A DNA stretch of 64,000 nucleotides from Stenotrophomonas sp. ATCM1_4 (GCF_004348115.1 NZ_QPFB01000001.1:2930028-2994027), one strand, 5' to 3'. Numbered from the stretch's first letter, positions 18,586-27,555 are shown. A program made the numbers and translations. The notes: a model not told the origin generated them from the letters alone.

Positions 18586-21500
18586 CTACCAGCCGAAGCC
18601 GGCGCCCACGCCCACCGAGCTGTCATCGCTGCTGAAGGCACCGCCCAGGGTGACCGTGGCGCGATCGCTGATCGCACGCTGGTAGCCGATGGACAGGGCC
18701 GATTCACCGCTCTGGAAGCCCACGCCCACGCCCACGCGGTTCGGCGTGCGTACGCCGGCCGCGCTGGTGGCCATGTTCAACATCGCCGCGTTCATCGCGC
18801 CCTGGCGATCAATGCGGCGGTCGATATGCCGCAGGCGGTTGTCCATGTCGTTGCGCAGGCCGGTGAAGCTGTCGGTGAGGCTGCCGAACTTGGTGTCGGT
18901 ATAGCTGTTGGCCGAGGCGACGCCCTGGTCCAGCTGTCCCTTGTTGACCGCGTCGGTGGCCTGGGTGCCGGCAGCGACATTGGTGATCTGCCGCTCCTGC
19001 CCGGCACTGCCCACCGACACGGTGTTGGCACGGTCGGCCACCGAACCCTGGCCCAACGCCACGGCCCCCTGCGCGGTGACGCTCGCGCCCTGCCCCACCG
19101 CGGTCCCGGAGGCGGCACTCACGCTGGCGCTTTCACCCACCGCAACGGCATTGGTGGCCGCCGCGGTGATGTGGGTGTTGGCCCCCACCGCGGTGCTGCC
19201 GTCGGCGTCAACGCGGGCGTTGCTGCCCAGCGCGGTGTCGTTCGGGCCATGCGCGTAGCTGCTGTTGCCCACCGCGGTGCCGGCGGTGTTGTTGGCCTTG
19301 GCCTGGTCGCCCAGTGCGACGCCGCCGGTACTGGCGGTGGTGTCGACGCTGGCGGTACGGGGACCATTGCCATTGCCATTGCCATTACCGTTGCCGTTGC
19401 CGTTGCCATTTCCATGGCCGTTCCCGTTCCCGTTCCCGTTCCCGTTGCCATTCCCTGCCAGGCGGCCGTTGATCGAGGTGACCTGGTTGTCCAGTGCCGT
19501 CAACGCCGCACCGACGTTGTTGTAGCTGCTGCCCTGGATCACGTAGGTCGGCGCGACGAACACGCCCTGCATGCCGATGCCGGCACCACCGCCGAGGAAG
19601 CTGGCCATGTTGCCCAGCGACTGGAACAGCTGGCCCCCGTTGACCGCCTGCATGCTGCCGGCGGCGATGTTGCCGGCGGCCACATTGTCCAGCGTGGTTC
19701 CCTTCACGCCGGCCAGGGTCATCGTGTCGCGGCTGCTGTCATCGTAGGTCACGGCGTTGGCGGTGACGTTCTCCACCGTGCCGATGCGGCCATCGATGTC
19801 GTCCACGCGCGTCTCCACCGCACCGACCCGCTGGTTGGTGACGTACAACTGGCCACCGGTCACCGCATCGGTGCTGTTCTGGGCGACGCGGCCGTTGGCG
19901 ACGTTGACGATGCGGCGCGTGGCCGGGCCGTCGGTACCATTGCCACCGCCCACCGAGACCACGTTTGCCTCGGTCGCACGCGAACCGGCACCCAGCGCAA
20001 CCGAGTTGGCGCCGGACACCCCGGCACCGGCGCCGATGGCGACGCTGTTGACCCCGTTGCTGGCGAACGCGCCATAGCCGATCGCCACGCCGTTGGTCGC
20101 GGTGATCGAAGTCTGCCGGCCCAGCGCGGTGCTGTTGGTGCCACGCGCCGATGCATCCGCGCCGACCGCCGTTGCACCGGTGGCGTTGGCGGTGCTGGCC
20201 GTGCCCAACGCCGTGGAACGGTTGGCGCTGGCGTTGGCACCCGAACCGGCGGCCAGTGCGTCCGTGCCGCCCGCGCTCGCCGCCGCACTGCCCGTGGCCT
20301 GGAAGTACTTGCTGGTCTGGCCGGCGCTGGTTGCCACCGCATCCAACTGCGACTTGTTCACCGCATCGGTGGCCTCGGTACCGGCGGCCACGTTGGTGAT
20401 CTGGCGCTCATTGCCGGCACTGCCCACCGACACCGTACCGGCGCGGTCGGCAACCGAGCCGGCACCCAGGGCCACCGAACCGGTGCCACTGGCCTCCGCC
20501 CCCATGCCCAGCGCGGTGCTCTGCTGGCCCACCGCCCAGGCATTGGCGCCCACCGCGGTGGCGTCATCGCCGAAGGCCCAGCTGGCGCTGCCGATCGCCA
20601 CCGCATTGGTCGAACCAATGCCGAACAGGCCGAAGCCGGTCTCGGCACCATCACCGATCGCCAGGCTGCCTTCGCCCAGTGCCGAGGCATTGCGGCCCAC
20701 GGCCACGTTGCCATCCTCGTAGGCCGCCGCATTGAAGCCCACCGCGGTCGTGCCCGCACCTTCGGCGTAGCTCTGCGAACCGGTCGCGGTGCTGTAGTCA
20801 CCCAGGGCGTTGGCAACCGCGCCATTGGCGGTGGACTGGTCGCCACGTGCCAACGCGCCCACGCCGCTCGCCGTGGCGGCGAAGCCTTCGGCATTGGCGC
20901 TGGCACCCAGCGCGGTGCCGCCGACGCCGGCGCTGGTCGCACCGGTATCCACCGGCACGCCACCGACGTTGATCAGCGCATCGCCGTTCTCGTCCACCGC
21001 GTTGCCGCCGACGGCCACCGCACCCGGGCCCATCGCCTGCGCGTTCTGGCCGAACGCGGCGGCGTTCTGGCCGCTGGCCAGGGCGTTCATGCCGACCGCG
21101 GTCGCCCCGTCGGACAGGGCATTGGCACCACTGCCGTAAGCCGAGGCACCGTTGCCGTAGGCATTGGCCGCCTCGCCGGCGGCCACCGCGTTATCACCCT
21201 CGACGTAGGCACCGACATCACTGTCGGCACTGCCGCTGGCCTTGAAGTACTTCGCGGTTATCTGCCCTTCCTCGGCAACGGCGGCCACGTCGTCCAGCTG
21301 TGCCTTGTTCACCGCGTCGGTGTCCTCGGTGCCGGCGGCCACGTTGGTGATCTGCCGTTCGCTGCCGACATCGCCCACCGACACCGTGTTGTCGCGGCCC
21401 GCCACCGATCCGGCACCCAGCGCCACCGAGTTCTCGGCGCCCGCCTGCGCGCCCGCACCCACGGCGGTGCTGCGCTGGTCGAAGGCCCAGGCATTGGCAC

Positions 21501-24500
21501 CCACCGCGGTAGCGTCATCGCCGAAGGCCCAGCTGCCGCTGCCGATCGCCACTGCGTTGGCCGCACCGATGCCGAACAGGCCGAAGCCGGTCTCGGCACC
21601 ATCACCGATCGCCAGGCTGCCTTCACCCAGTGCCGAGGCATTGCGGCCCACGGCCACGTTGCCGTCCTCGTAGGCCGCCGCATTGAAGCCCACTGCGGTC
21701 GTGCCCGCGCCTTCGGCATAGCTCTGCGAACCGGTCGCGGTGCTGTAGTCGCCCAGGGCGTTGGCAACCGCGCCATTGGCGGTGGACTGGTCGCCACGTG
21801 CCAACGCGCCCACGCCGCTTGCCGTGGCGGCGAAGCCTTCGGCATTGGCGCTGGCACCCAGCGCGGTGCCACCGACGCCGGCGCTGGTCGCGCCGGTATC
21901 CACCGGCACGCCACCGACGTTGATCAGCGCATCGCCGTTCTCGTCCACCGCGTTGCCACCGACGGCCACCGCACCCGGGCCCATCGCCTGCGCGTTCTGG
22001 CCGAACGCGGCGGCGTTCTGGCCGCTGGCCAGGGCGTTCATGCCGACCGCGGTCGCCCCGTCGGACAGGGCATTGGCACCGCTGCCATAGGCCGAGGCGC
22101 CGTTGCCGTAGGCATTGGCCGCCTCGCCGGCGGCCACCGCGTTATCACCCTCGACATAGGCACCGACATCACTGTCGGCACTGCCACTGGCCTTGAAGTA
22201 CTTGCTGGTGGTGTCGGCCACAGCGGCCACTTCGTCCAGCTGCGCCTTGTTCACCGCATCGGTGTCCTCGGTGCCGGCGGCCACGTTGGTGATCTGCCGC
22301 TCGTTGCCGACATCGCCCACCGAGACCGTGTTGTCACGCTCGGCCAGCGAATCGGCACCCAGCGCCACGCTGTTTGCTCCCTGCGCGATGGCCGCGTTGC
22401 CCAGCGCCGTGCTGTTGGTACCCGGCGACCACGCACCACCGCCCACGGCGGTGGAGTAGTCACCCGAGGCCTCGGCCGGCAGCAGGCCGAACAGCGACCC
22501 GCCCACCGCGACGCTGTTGTAGCCGGTCGCCAGCGCGCCCTGGCCGGCGGCCAGGCTGTCTTCGCCACTGGCCACCGCATCGGCGCCAACGGCCACATCG
22601 TTGCTGCCGCTGGCCGTACTGCTGTTGCCCAGCGCGGTGCTGTTGAAGCCCGCCGCCTGTGCATAGCCACCCACCGCCGTGGCGTAGCTGGCCGTGGCCT
22701 GCGCGGCGAAGCCCTGCGCGCTGGCCGTGGTGCCACTGGCCACGCTCTCCGCGCCCAGTGCGGTCGCCCCGCTGCCTTCGGCGCTGCTGTAGTAGCCCAC
22801 CGCGGTGGACTCGATGCCATCGGCTTCGGCCAGCACGCCCATCGCCGTGGCGCCATCCCCCGAGGCCGCCGAGGCCGCACCGAAGGCCGCGCTCTGCTCG
22901 CCGCTGGCCACGCTTTCCGAACCCACCGCCGTGGCGTACTCGCCGCTGGCGATCACGCTGTCACCGGCGGCGAAGCTGCTGCCACCACTGGCGATGCTGT
23001 TGCTGCCCACCGCCGTGGCGTTGTCGCCATCGACGAAGTTGGCGAAGCCGAACGCGCTGCTGTTCTGCCCATCGACCTGGTTGAAGTTGCCCACCGCCGA
23101 GCTGTTGGTGCCGTTGGCGGTGTTCACGTAGCCCACCGCACTGGCGTAGTCGCCCGCCGCGCTGTTGTAGCTGCCCACCGCGATGCTCTCCGCACCGCTG
23201 GCCACCGAGCCCACGCCCGCCGCCGTGGCACCGTCACCGCTGGCCACCGCGTCATCGCTGCCGTCACCGGCACCGTTGGCCTTGAAGTAGCGGCCCGCCA
23301 GCAGCGCGCCTTCGGCCGCTGCATTGAGCTGGTCCACGTTCACCGCGTCGGTGCCTTCGGTACCGGCGGCGACGTTGGTGATCTGCCGGTCGATGGCGGC
23401 GTGGGTCACGCCGGCCGCATCGGTCCATTCCTGCGCGGCACCCACCGACACCGTGTTTGCCCGGTCGGCCAGCGAACCGGCGCCCAACACCACGCTGTTC
23501 TGCGCGTCCTTGGTGGTCCACGCATTGGAGCCCAGCACGGTTGCGTTCTGCGCCTGCGCGTAGCTGTTGTAACCGACGACAGTGGCGCCGTCCTCGGTCG
23601 CCCATGCCTCGGCACCGAGCGCGGTGGTCTGCTTGCCCTCGGTTTCGCTGTAGGCATCCTGCCCGGCCAGTGCATTGGTGCCGACCGCCACGCCCATTTC
23701 ACCGGTGGCGGCGTTGTTGCCAACTGCCACGCCACCCTGCCCGGCGCGCGTCTGCACGCCGAAGGCGGCACCGGCGATGTCGGCGATGGCGTTCTGGCCC
23801 ACCGCGGTGGCGACCTCGGCGGCCTGCGCCTGGGTGCCCACGGCGGTACCGAAGAACGTCGCATATGCGCCCGAACCGACCGACACCGCCTGCCAGGCAT
23901 CGGCGGTCGCGCCGAAGCCGATGGCCGTGGACTCACGCCCGGTGGCCCATGCCGCGTTGCCGATGGCGGTCGCGGCCAGGCCCGAGGCCTGCGCGTCCGC
24001 GCCGATGGCCGCGGCGAACAGGCCATTGGCGCTGCTGTCCGCGCCGATGGCCAGCTGCCCGCCCTGCGCGGTGCTGGCATTGGTACCGATGGCGATGTTG
24101 TCCTGCGCCGATGCATTGGCGTTCAAGCCCACGGCGATCGCGCCCTCGCCGGTCGCCAGCGCGCTGGTACCCAGCGCGGTCGCGTTGTCGGCCAGTGCAT
24201 TGGCACCGTTGCCGTAGGCCGAAGCACCATTGCCGATGGCGTTGCTGGCCTCGCCGGCCGCCGTCGCGTTCTGGCCCTCGGCCAGCGCACCGGCATCGCT
24301 GTCGTCGCCACCGGTCGCCTTGAAGTACTTGTCGGTGTTGGAGGCGACGGCGGCGACATCGTCGAGCTGCGCCTTGTTCACCGCATCGGTGGCCTCGGTG
24401 CCGGCCGCCACGTGGGTGACCTGCCGTTCGGCACCATCGCTGCCGACCGACACGGTGTCGTCGCGATCGGCTACCGAGTTGGCACCCAGCGCGACGCTGT

Positions 24501-26937
24501 TCACGCCACTGGCCTCGGCCAGGAAGCCCACGGCGGTGGCGTTCTCGGCATTGGCGTAGCTGCCGCCGCCGATCGCGGTGGCGCCGTCACCGGCGGCCGC
24601 GGCCAACGTGCCCAGCGTGGTCGCCTGCACCCCTTCGGCGGTCGCCGCGGTGCCCACGGCGGTCGCGCCCAGGTCAGTCGCCTGCGCGCCGTTGCCCAAG
24701 GCGGTGGATGCAACGCCACTGGCCTCGGTCGCCTGGGTGATGAAGCCCGGGAAGCCGTACAGCAGGTCGCCGATGTCGGCCACGCCGCCCACCGCGGTGC
24801 TGTAGTCGCCGCTGCTCACCGCCGCGAAGCCCACCGCGGTGGCGTAGGTGGCCGTGGATTCACTGCCATAGCCCAGCGCCGTGCTGCGTGCGCCGCTGGC
24901 ATCGGCAAAGCTGCCGTTGGCGGTGGAATAGGCCCCGCCAGCGCTGCTGCGGTAGCCGGTGGTGGTGGATTGCGCGCCCTCGGCCGTCGCGCCGGCACCA
25001 TTCGCCGTCGAGAACACCCCGGTCGCCACCGCGCCGGCGCCAAAGGCCGATGCGCCCACGCCGGACGCCGTGGTGGTCTGGTCCAGCACGACGTTGCCGT
25101 CGGCATCCTCGAAGTACAGGCGGCCACCGTTGGCGGTGCTGGAATCCCCTTCGGCCACCGCGTTGTAACCGGTGGACGTGGCGTACTGGCCGGTGGCGAC
25201 CGCGCCGCTGCCGATGGCCGACGCCCCCAGCGCCAGTGCCGAACTGGAAGAACCCAGCGCGGTGGCGTAGTCCCCCTGCGCCATCGCGTTGCTGCCCGAT
25301 GCAGTCGCCTCCTCGCCTTCGGCGATGGCGCCGTTCTCGCCGGTGGCAACGAAGTACTTGCTGTTGGCGGTGGCTTCGTCCAGCTGCGCCTTGTTCACCG
25401 CATCGGTGTCCTCGGTGCCGGCGGCCACGTTGGTGATCTGCCGCTCGTTGCCGACATCGCCCACCGAGACGGTGTTGTCACGCTCGGCCAGCGAGTCGGC
25501 ACCCAGCGCCACGCTGTTTGCTCCCTGCGCGATGGCCGCGTTGCCCAGCGCCGTGCTGTTGGTACCCGGCGACCACGCACCACCGCCCACGGCGGTGGAG
25601 TAGTCACCCGAGGCCTCGGCCGGCAGCAGGCCGAACAGCGACCCGCCCACCGCGACGCTGTTGTAGCCGGTCGCCAGCGCGCCCTGGCCGGCGGCCAGGC
25701 TGTCTTCGCCACTGGCCACCGCATCGGCGCCAACGGCCACATCGTTGCTGCCGCTGGCCGTGCTGCTGTTGCCCAGCGCGGTGCTGTTGAAGCCCGCCGC
25801 CTGTGCATAGCCACCCACCGCCGTGGCGTAGCTGGCCGTGGCCTGCGCGGCGAAGCCCTGCGCGCTGGCCGTGGTGCCACTGGCCACGCTCTCCGCGCCC
25901 AGTGCGGTCGCCCCGCTGCCTTCGGCGCTGCTGTAGTAGCCCACCGCGGTGGACTCGATGCCATCGGCTTCGGCCAGCACGCCCACCGCCGTGGCGCCAT
26001 CCCCCGAGGCCGCCGAGGCCGCACCGAAGGCCGCGCTCTGCTCGCCGCTGGCCACGCTTTCCGAACCCACCGCCGTGGCGTACTCGCCGCTGGCGATCAC
26101 GCTGTCACCGGCGGCGAAGCTGCTGCCACCACTGGCGATGCTGTTGCTGCCCACCGCCGTGGCGTTGTCGCCATCGACGAAGTTGGCGAAGCCGAACGCG
26201 CTGCTGTTCTGCCCATCGACCTGGTTGAAGTTGCCCACCGCCGAGCTGTTGGTGCCGTTGGCGGTGTTCACGTAGCCCACCGCACTGGCGTAGTCGCCCG
26301 CCGCGCTGTTGTAGCTGCCCACCGCGATGCTCTCCGCACCGCTGGCCACCGAGCCCACGCCTGCCGCCGTGGCACCGTCGCCGCTGGCCACCGCGTCATC
26401 GCTGCCGTCACCGGCACCGTTGGCCTTGAAGTAGCGCTGCACGTTCTCGCCGGCGGCCGCCACGGCATCCAGCTGCGCCTTGTTCACCGCATCGGTGGCC
26501 TCGGTGCCGGCGGCCACGTGGGTGACCTGCCGCTCGCTGCCCGACGTGCCCACCGAAATGCTGTTGGCGCGGTCGGCGACCGAGCCGGCACCCAGTGCCA
26601 CGCTGCCGTCGGCCGAGGCGACCGTGCCGGCGCCAATGGCCACCGCGTTGCTGCCCGTGGCCTGCGCGTCACCGGACGTCGCGCAATCCACCAGGGTCGC
26701 GCTGCCCAGCACCATGCACTGCCCGCTGCCGCCCACTTCGACCGATTGCGCCTGTACGGCGGTAACCGTTCCTGCGCCCAGTCCCAGGGCGATGGCCAGG
26801 GACAAGGCCTGCAGCCGATGGCTGCCGGCGCGTCGCTCATCGACGACGACGCCCGACGCGTTGGAAGTGGCCAACTCCGATGCCACGACCAGCTGCCCCA
26901 ATGCCTTGTTCCACACCTTGCGATAAATCCGATTCAT
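18586..26937 (-). CDS. Giant trimeric autotransporter adhesin (YadA/Hia type, type Vc)
   Basis: A 2783-residue surface adhesin. It starts with an extended signal peptide region (MNRIYRKVWNKALGQLVVA), a hydrophobic core at 43-61 and a likely cut after VQA63. Most of the passenger is YadA-like head made of 14-16-residue S-x-A-x-G-x-x-A repeats, interrupted by neck motifs of the form ERQITNVAAGTE-TDAVNKAQLD (eight near-consensus copies plus two divergent ones). A short stalk and the 4-strand YadA anchor (SIGYQRAISDRATVTLGG, ending in Trp) follow. The ATG at 26937 has AGGAG 8 bases upstream; the GTG at 26943 is too close to it. It would trimerise and mediate attachment or biofilm growth; the ligand is unknown. 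Contains large internal duplications and a Gly-Asn linker. Confidence 0.96.
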   Translation of the reverse strand: MNRIYRKVWNKALGQLVVASELATSNASGVVVDERRAGSHRLQALSLAIALGLGAGTVTAVQAQSVEVGGSGQCMVLGSATLVDCATSGDAQATGSNAVAIGAGTVASADGSVALGAGSVADRANSISVGTSGSERQVTHVAAGTEATDAVNKAQLDAVAAAGENVQRYFKANGAGDGSDDAVASGDGATAAGVGSVASGAESIAVGSYNSAAGDYASAVGYVNTANGTNSSAVGNFNQVDGQNSSAFGFANFVDGDNATAVGSNSIASGGSSFAAGDSVIASGEYATAVGSESVASGEQSAAFGAASAASGDGATAVGVLAEADGIESTAVGYYSSAEGSGATALGAESVASGTTASAQGFAAQATASYATAVGGYAQAAGFNSTALGNSSTASGSNDVAVGADAVASGEDSLAAGQGALATGYNSVAVGGSLFGLLPAEASGDYSTAVGGGAWSPGTNSTALGNAAIAQGANSVALGADSLAERDNTVSVGDVGNERQITNVAAGTEDTDAVNKAQLDEATANSKYFVATGENGAIAEGEEATASGSNAMAQGDYATALGSSSSALALGASAIGSGAVATGQYATSTGYNAVAEGDSSTANGGRLYFEDADGNVVLDQTTTASGVGASAFGAGAVATGVFSTANGAGATAEGAQSTTTGYRSSAGGAYSTANGSFADASGARSTALGYGSESTATYATAVGFAAVSSGDYSTAVGGVADIGDLLYGFPGFITQATEASGVASTALGNGAQATDLGATAVGTAATAEGVQATTLGTLAAAAGDGATAIGGGSYANAENATAVGFLAEASGVNSVALGANSVADRDDTVSVGSDGAERQVTHVAAGTEATDAVNKAQLDDVAAVASNTDKYFKATGGDDSDAGALAEGQNATAAGEASNAIGNGASAYGNGANALADNATALGTSALATGEGAIAVGLNANASAQDNIAIGTNASTAQGGQLAIGADSSANGLFAAAIGADAQASGLAATAIGNAAWATGRESTAIGFGATADAWQAVSVGSGAYATFFGTAVGTQAQAAEVATAVGQNAIADIAGAAFGVQTRAGQGGVAVGNNAATGEMGVAVGTNALAGQDAYSETEGKQTTALGAEAWATEDGATVVGYNSYAQAQNATVLGSNAWTTKDAQNSVVLGAGSLADRANTVSVGAAQEWTDAAGVTHAAIDRQITNVAAGTEGTDAVNVDQLNAAAEGALLAGRYFKANGAGDGSDDAVASGDGATAAGVGSVASGAESIAVGSYNSAAGDYASAVGYVNTANGTNSSAVGNFNQVDGQNSSAFGFANFVDGDNATAVGSNSIASGGSSFAAGDSVIASGEYATAVGSESVASGEQSAAFGAASAASGDGATAMGVLAEADGIESTAVGYYSSAEGSGATALGAESVASGTTASAQGFAAQATASYATAVGGYAQAAGFNSTALGNSSTASGSNDVAVGADAVASGEDSLAAGQGALATGYNSVAVGGSLFGLLPAEASGDYSTAVGGGAWSPGTNSTALGNAAIAQGANSVALGADSLAERDNTVSVGDVGNERQITNVAAGTEDTDAVNKAQLDEVAAVADTTSKYFKASGSADSDVGAYVEGDNAVAAGEAANAYGNGASAYGSGANALSDGATAVGMNALASGQNAAAFGQNAQAMGPGAVAVGGNAVDENGDALINVGGVPVDTGATSAGVGGTALGASANAEGFAATASGVGALARGDQSTANGAVANALGDYSTATGSQSYAEGAGTTAVGFNAAAYEDGNVAVGRNASALGEGSLAIGDGAETGFGLFGIGAANAVAIGSGSWAFGDDATAVGANAWAFDQRSTAVGAGAQAGAENSVALGAGSVAGRDNTVSVGDVGSERQITNVAAGTEDTDAVNKAQLDDVAAVAEEGQITAKYFKASGSADSDVGAYVEGDNAVAAGEAANAYGNGASAYGSGANALSDGATAVGMNALASGQNAAAFGQNAQAMGPGAVAVGGNAVDENGDALINVGGVPVDTGATSAGVGGTALGASANAEGFAATASGVGALARGDQSTANGAVANALGDYSTATGSQSYAEGAGTTAVGFNAAAYEDGNVAVGRNASALGEGSLAIGDGAETGFGLFGIGSTNAVAIGSASWAFGDDATAVGANAWAVGQQSTALGMGAEASGTGSVALGAGSVADRAGTVSVGSAGNERQITNVAAGTEATDAVNKSQLDAVATSAGQTSKYFQATGSAAASAGGTDALAAGSGANASANRSTALGTASTANATGATAVGADASARGTNSTALGRQTSITATNGVAIGYGAFASNGVNSVAIGAGAGVSGANSVALGAGSRATEANVVSVGGGNGTDGPATRRIVNVANGRVAQNSTDAVTGGQLYVTNQRVGAVETRVDDIDGRIGTVENVTANAVTYDDSSRDTMTLAGVKGTTLDNVAAGNIAAGSMQAVNGGQLFQSLGNMASFLGGGAGIGMQGVFVAPTYVIQGSSYNNVGAALTALDNQVTSINGRLAGNGNGNGNGNGNGHGNGNGNGNGNGNGNGNGPRTASVDTTASTGGVALGDQAKANNTAGTAVGNSSYAHGPNDTALGSNARVDADGSTAVGANTHITAAATNAVAVGESASVSAASGTAVGQGASVTAQGAVALGQGSVADRANTVSVGSAGQERQITNVAAGTQATDAVNKGQLDQGVASANSYTDTKFGSLTDSFTGLRNDMDNRLRHIDRRIDRQGAMNAAMLNMATSAAGVRTPNRVGVGVGFQSGESALSIGYQRAISDRATVTLGGAFSSDDSSVGVGAGFGW
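19364..19453 (-). repeat. Hexanucleotide repeat coding Gly-Asn linker in the adhesin
   Basis: Fifteen consecutive 6-base units of the form CCRTTN on the plus strand (runs of CCATTG, CCGTTG and CCGTTC, with one CCATGG) encode alternating Gly-Asn with one His. The unit is a multiple of three, so gain or loss of units changes linker length without a frameshift. It lies between the last stalk-like section and a final short head segment before the anchor. Confidence 0.9.
20560..21247 (-). repeat. Tandem duplication B, copy 2 (adhesin head)
   Basis: Codes for a block beginning KYFKASGSADSDVGAYVEG that is almost identical to the block at 21511-22198, 951 bases (317 codons) away. After about 230 residues the two copies diverge (FGIGSTNAVAIGS against FGIGAANAVAIGS and beyond). 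Endpoints are approximate, judged by eye. Confidence 0.85.
21511..22198 (-). repeat. Tandem duplication B, copy 1 (adhesin head)
   Basis: First (N-terminal) copy of the 317-codon-period tandem unit; see the copy at 20560-21247. Codes for YVEGDNAVAAGEAANAYG and the following head repeats, including the loop VGGNAVDENGDALINVGG. Confidence 0.85.
22240..23290 (-). repeat. Dispersed duplication A, copy 2 (adhesin head)
   Basis: About 350 codons from RYFKANGAGDGSDDAVASG to the next neck motif, nearly identical at base level to 25384-26434, exactly 3144 bases (1048 codons) away. A Val-to-Met change (ATAVGV to ATAMGV) is the clearest protein difference; a few silent changes are visible. Endpoints are by eye. 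Confidence 0.88.
25384..26434 (-). repeat. Dispersed duplication A, copy 1 (adhesin head)
   Basis: N-terminal copy of the ~1.05-kb duplicated head segment; partner at 22240-23290. Starts right after the first neck motif and ends at the second, so the duplicated unit respects head-neck module borders. Confidence 0.88.
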
Positions 26938-27090
26938 CGTCACAGCTCCTCAAGTGGGGTGGTTTATTCCGCTTGCAGAAACGGCCATCGCTGGACTGAA
27001 CGCGTCCAACGATCCCCCTGAGGTGTTGTGGATCCTGTCTCCCGGACAACCGGGCACGCGAGGCTCACGCCTGCCGTGGCGGCTCTCGCC

Positions 27091-27120
27091 CGTACGGATG
27101 TGTAACCACGGTTCCGTACG
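27091..27120. repeat. Nested dyad in the adhesin leader
   Basis: CGTACGGA (27091-27098) and TCCGTACG (27113-27120) are perfect 8-base arms. The 14-base loop itself contains AACC/GGTT arms (27104-27113 region). It lies between the predicted promoter and the adhesin start and could be an operator or an mRNA hairpin. Confidence 0.6.
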
Positions 27121-27130
27121 TGTCGAGGCG

Positions 27131-27208
27131 CTACAGGATGGTTCGAGTGTTAATCGACGATTTATCTAGCGTCAAGTTTCCGGCTGCATAACGATTTTTG
27201 AGATGCAT
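27131..27208 (-). CDS. Possible 25-residue leader peptide upstream of the adhesin
   Basis: A short frame from the ATG at 27208 to the TAG at 27131, coding MHLKNRYAAGNLTLDKSS and seven more residues. A strong Shine-Dalgarno-like AAAGGAGAT lies 8 bases before the ATG and is the right arm of the 27216-27235 palindrome read on the minus strand. The frame spans the predicted adhesin promoter, so if it is translated a second upstream promoter is required. No family resemblance. It may be chance. Confidence 0.25.
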   Translation of the reverse strand: MHLKNRYAAGNLTLDKSSINTRTIL

Positions 27209-27215
27209 CGCACAA

Positions 27216-27235
27216 ATCTCCTTTCCAAAGGAGAT
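27216..27235. repeat. Perfect 20-base palindrome upstream of the adhesin promoter
   Basis: ATCTCCTTT-CC-AAAGGAGAT: 9-base perfect arms with a 2-base centre, in AT-rich DNA about 45 bases upstream of the predicted -35. It is short and symmetrical, like a dimeric repressor or activator site. It also presents AAAGGAG on both strands. Confidence 0.55.
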
Positions 27236-27555
27236 GATTTTTGGGAAATTTCTTATGAAACAAACGGATGCGTGTGTTGTCCCCAAGCCATCGCCGCACG
27301 CTCTGCAGGCATGACAGGCCCGGCCGGCGGCCAGCCCCGGGCCTTGTCCTACGGGCGTTTCCAGCCAATCTTCCGTCGGGGAACCCAATCCCGATGGCGA
27401 CACGTGTTCAGGGCGGCTTTTTTTGCGCTGCAGGAATGACCACAGCGCCGGACGCGCGCCAAACCGTCCCGGGCAGCCTGCCACCGCCACCGGATACCCC
27501 GACGACACCTGAACCCCCACATCCGGGACCTGCCCGCCACCGGCCTGTCCCCCCC

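Larger units (their letters stand above)
26938..27555 (-). promoter_or_regulatory. Long leader and control region of the adhesin gene
   Basis: About 620 bases between the adhesin start and the purL terminator, with an AT-rich core at 27130-27265 that contrasts with the rest of the window. A good sigma-70-like promoter reads leftwards: TTGACG (27170-27175) and TAACAC (27147-27152), 17 bases apart, giving a ~200-base 5' leader. The leader holds the nested dyad at 27091-27120. Upstream of the promoter is the palindrome at 27216-27235. I see nothing clear in 27270-27555 apart from a T-run near 27418-27424. Confidence 0.55.

Noticed and set aside
18826-27021. A 2731-codon open frame on the plus strand opposite the adhesin gene
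   Set aside because: It mirrors the adhesin's repeated Gly/Ala/Val codons; high GC and low stop density in the antisense frame explain it. The sense gene has signal, repeats and anchor, while the antisense protein is a low-complexity His/Arg/Gly string.
27131-27520. A 129-codon minus-strand frame in the adhesin upstream region
   Set aside because: Low-complexity and unsupported by a ribosome site at its start; only the last 25 codons have a Shine-Dalgarno, so just those are listed, at low confidence.
27241-27555. A riboswitch (for example c-di-GMP type) ahead of the adhesin
   Set aside because: I looked on both strands for the conserved GEMM-like core and did not find it; only simple dyads are visible.
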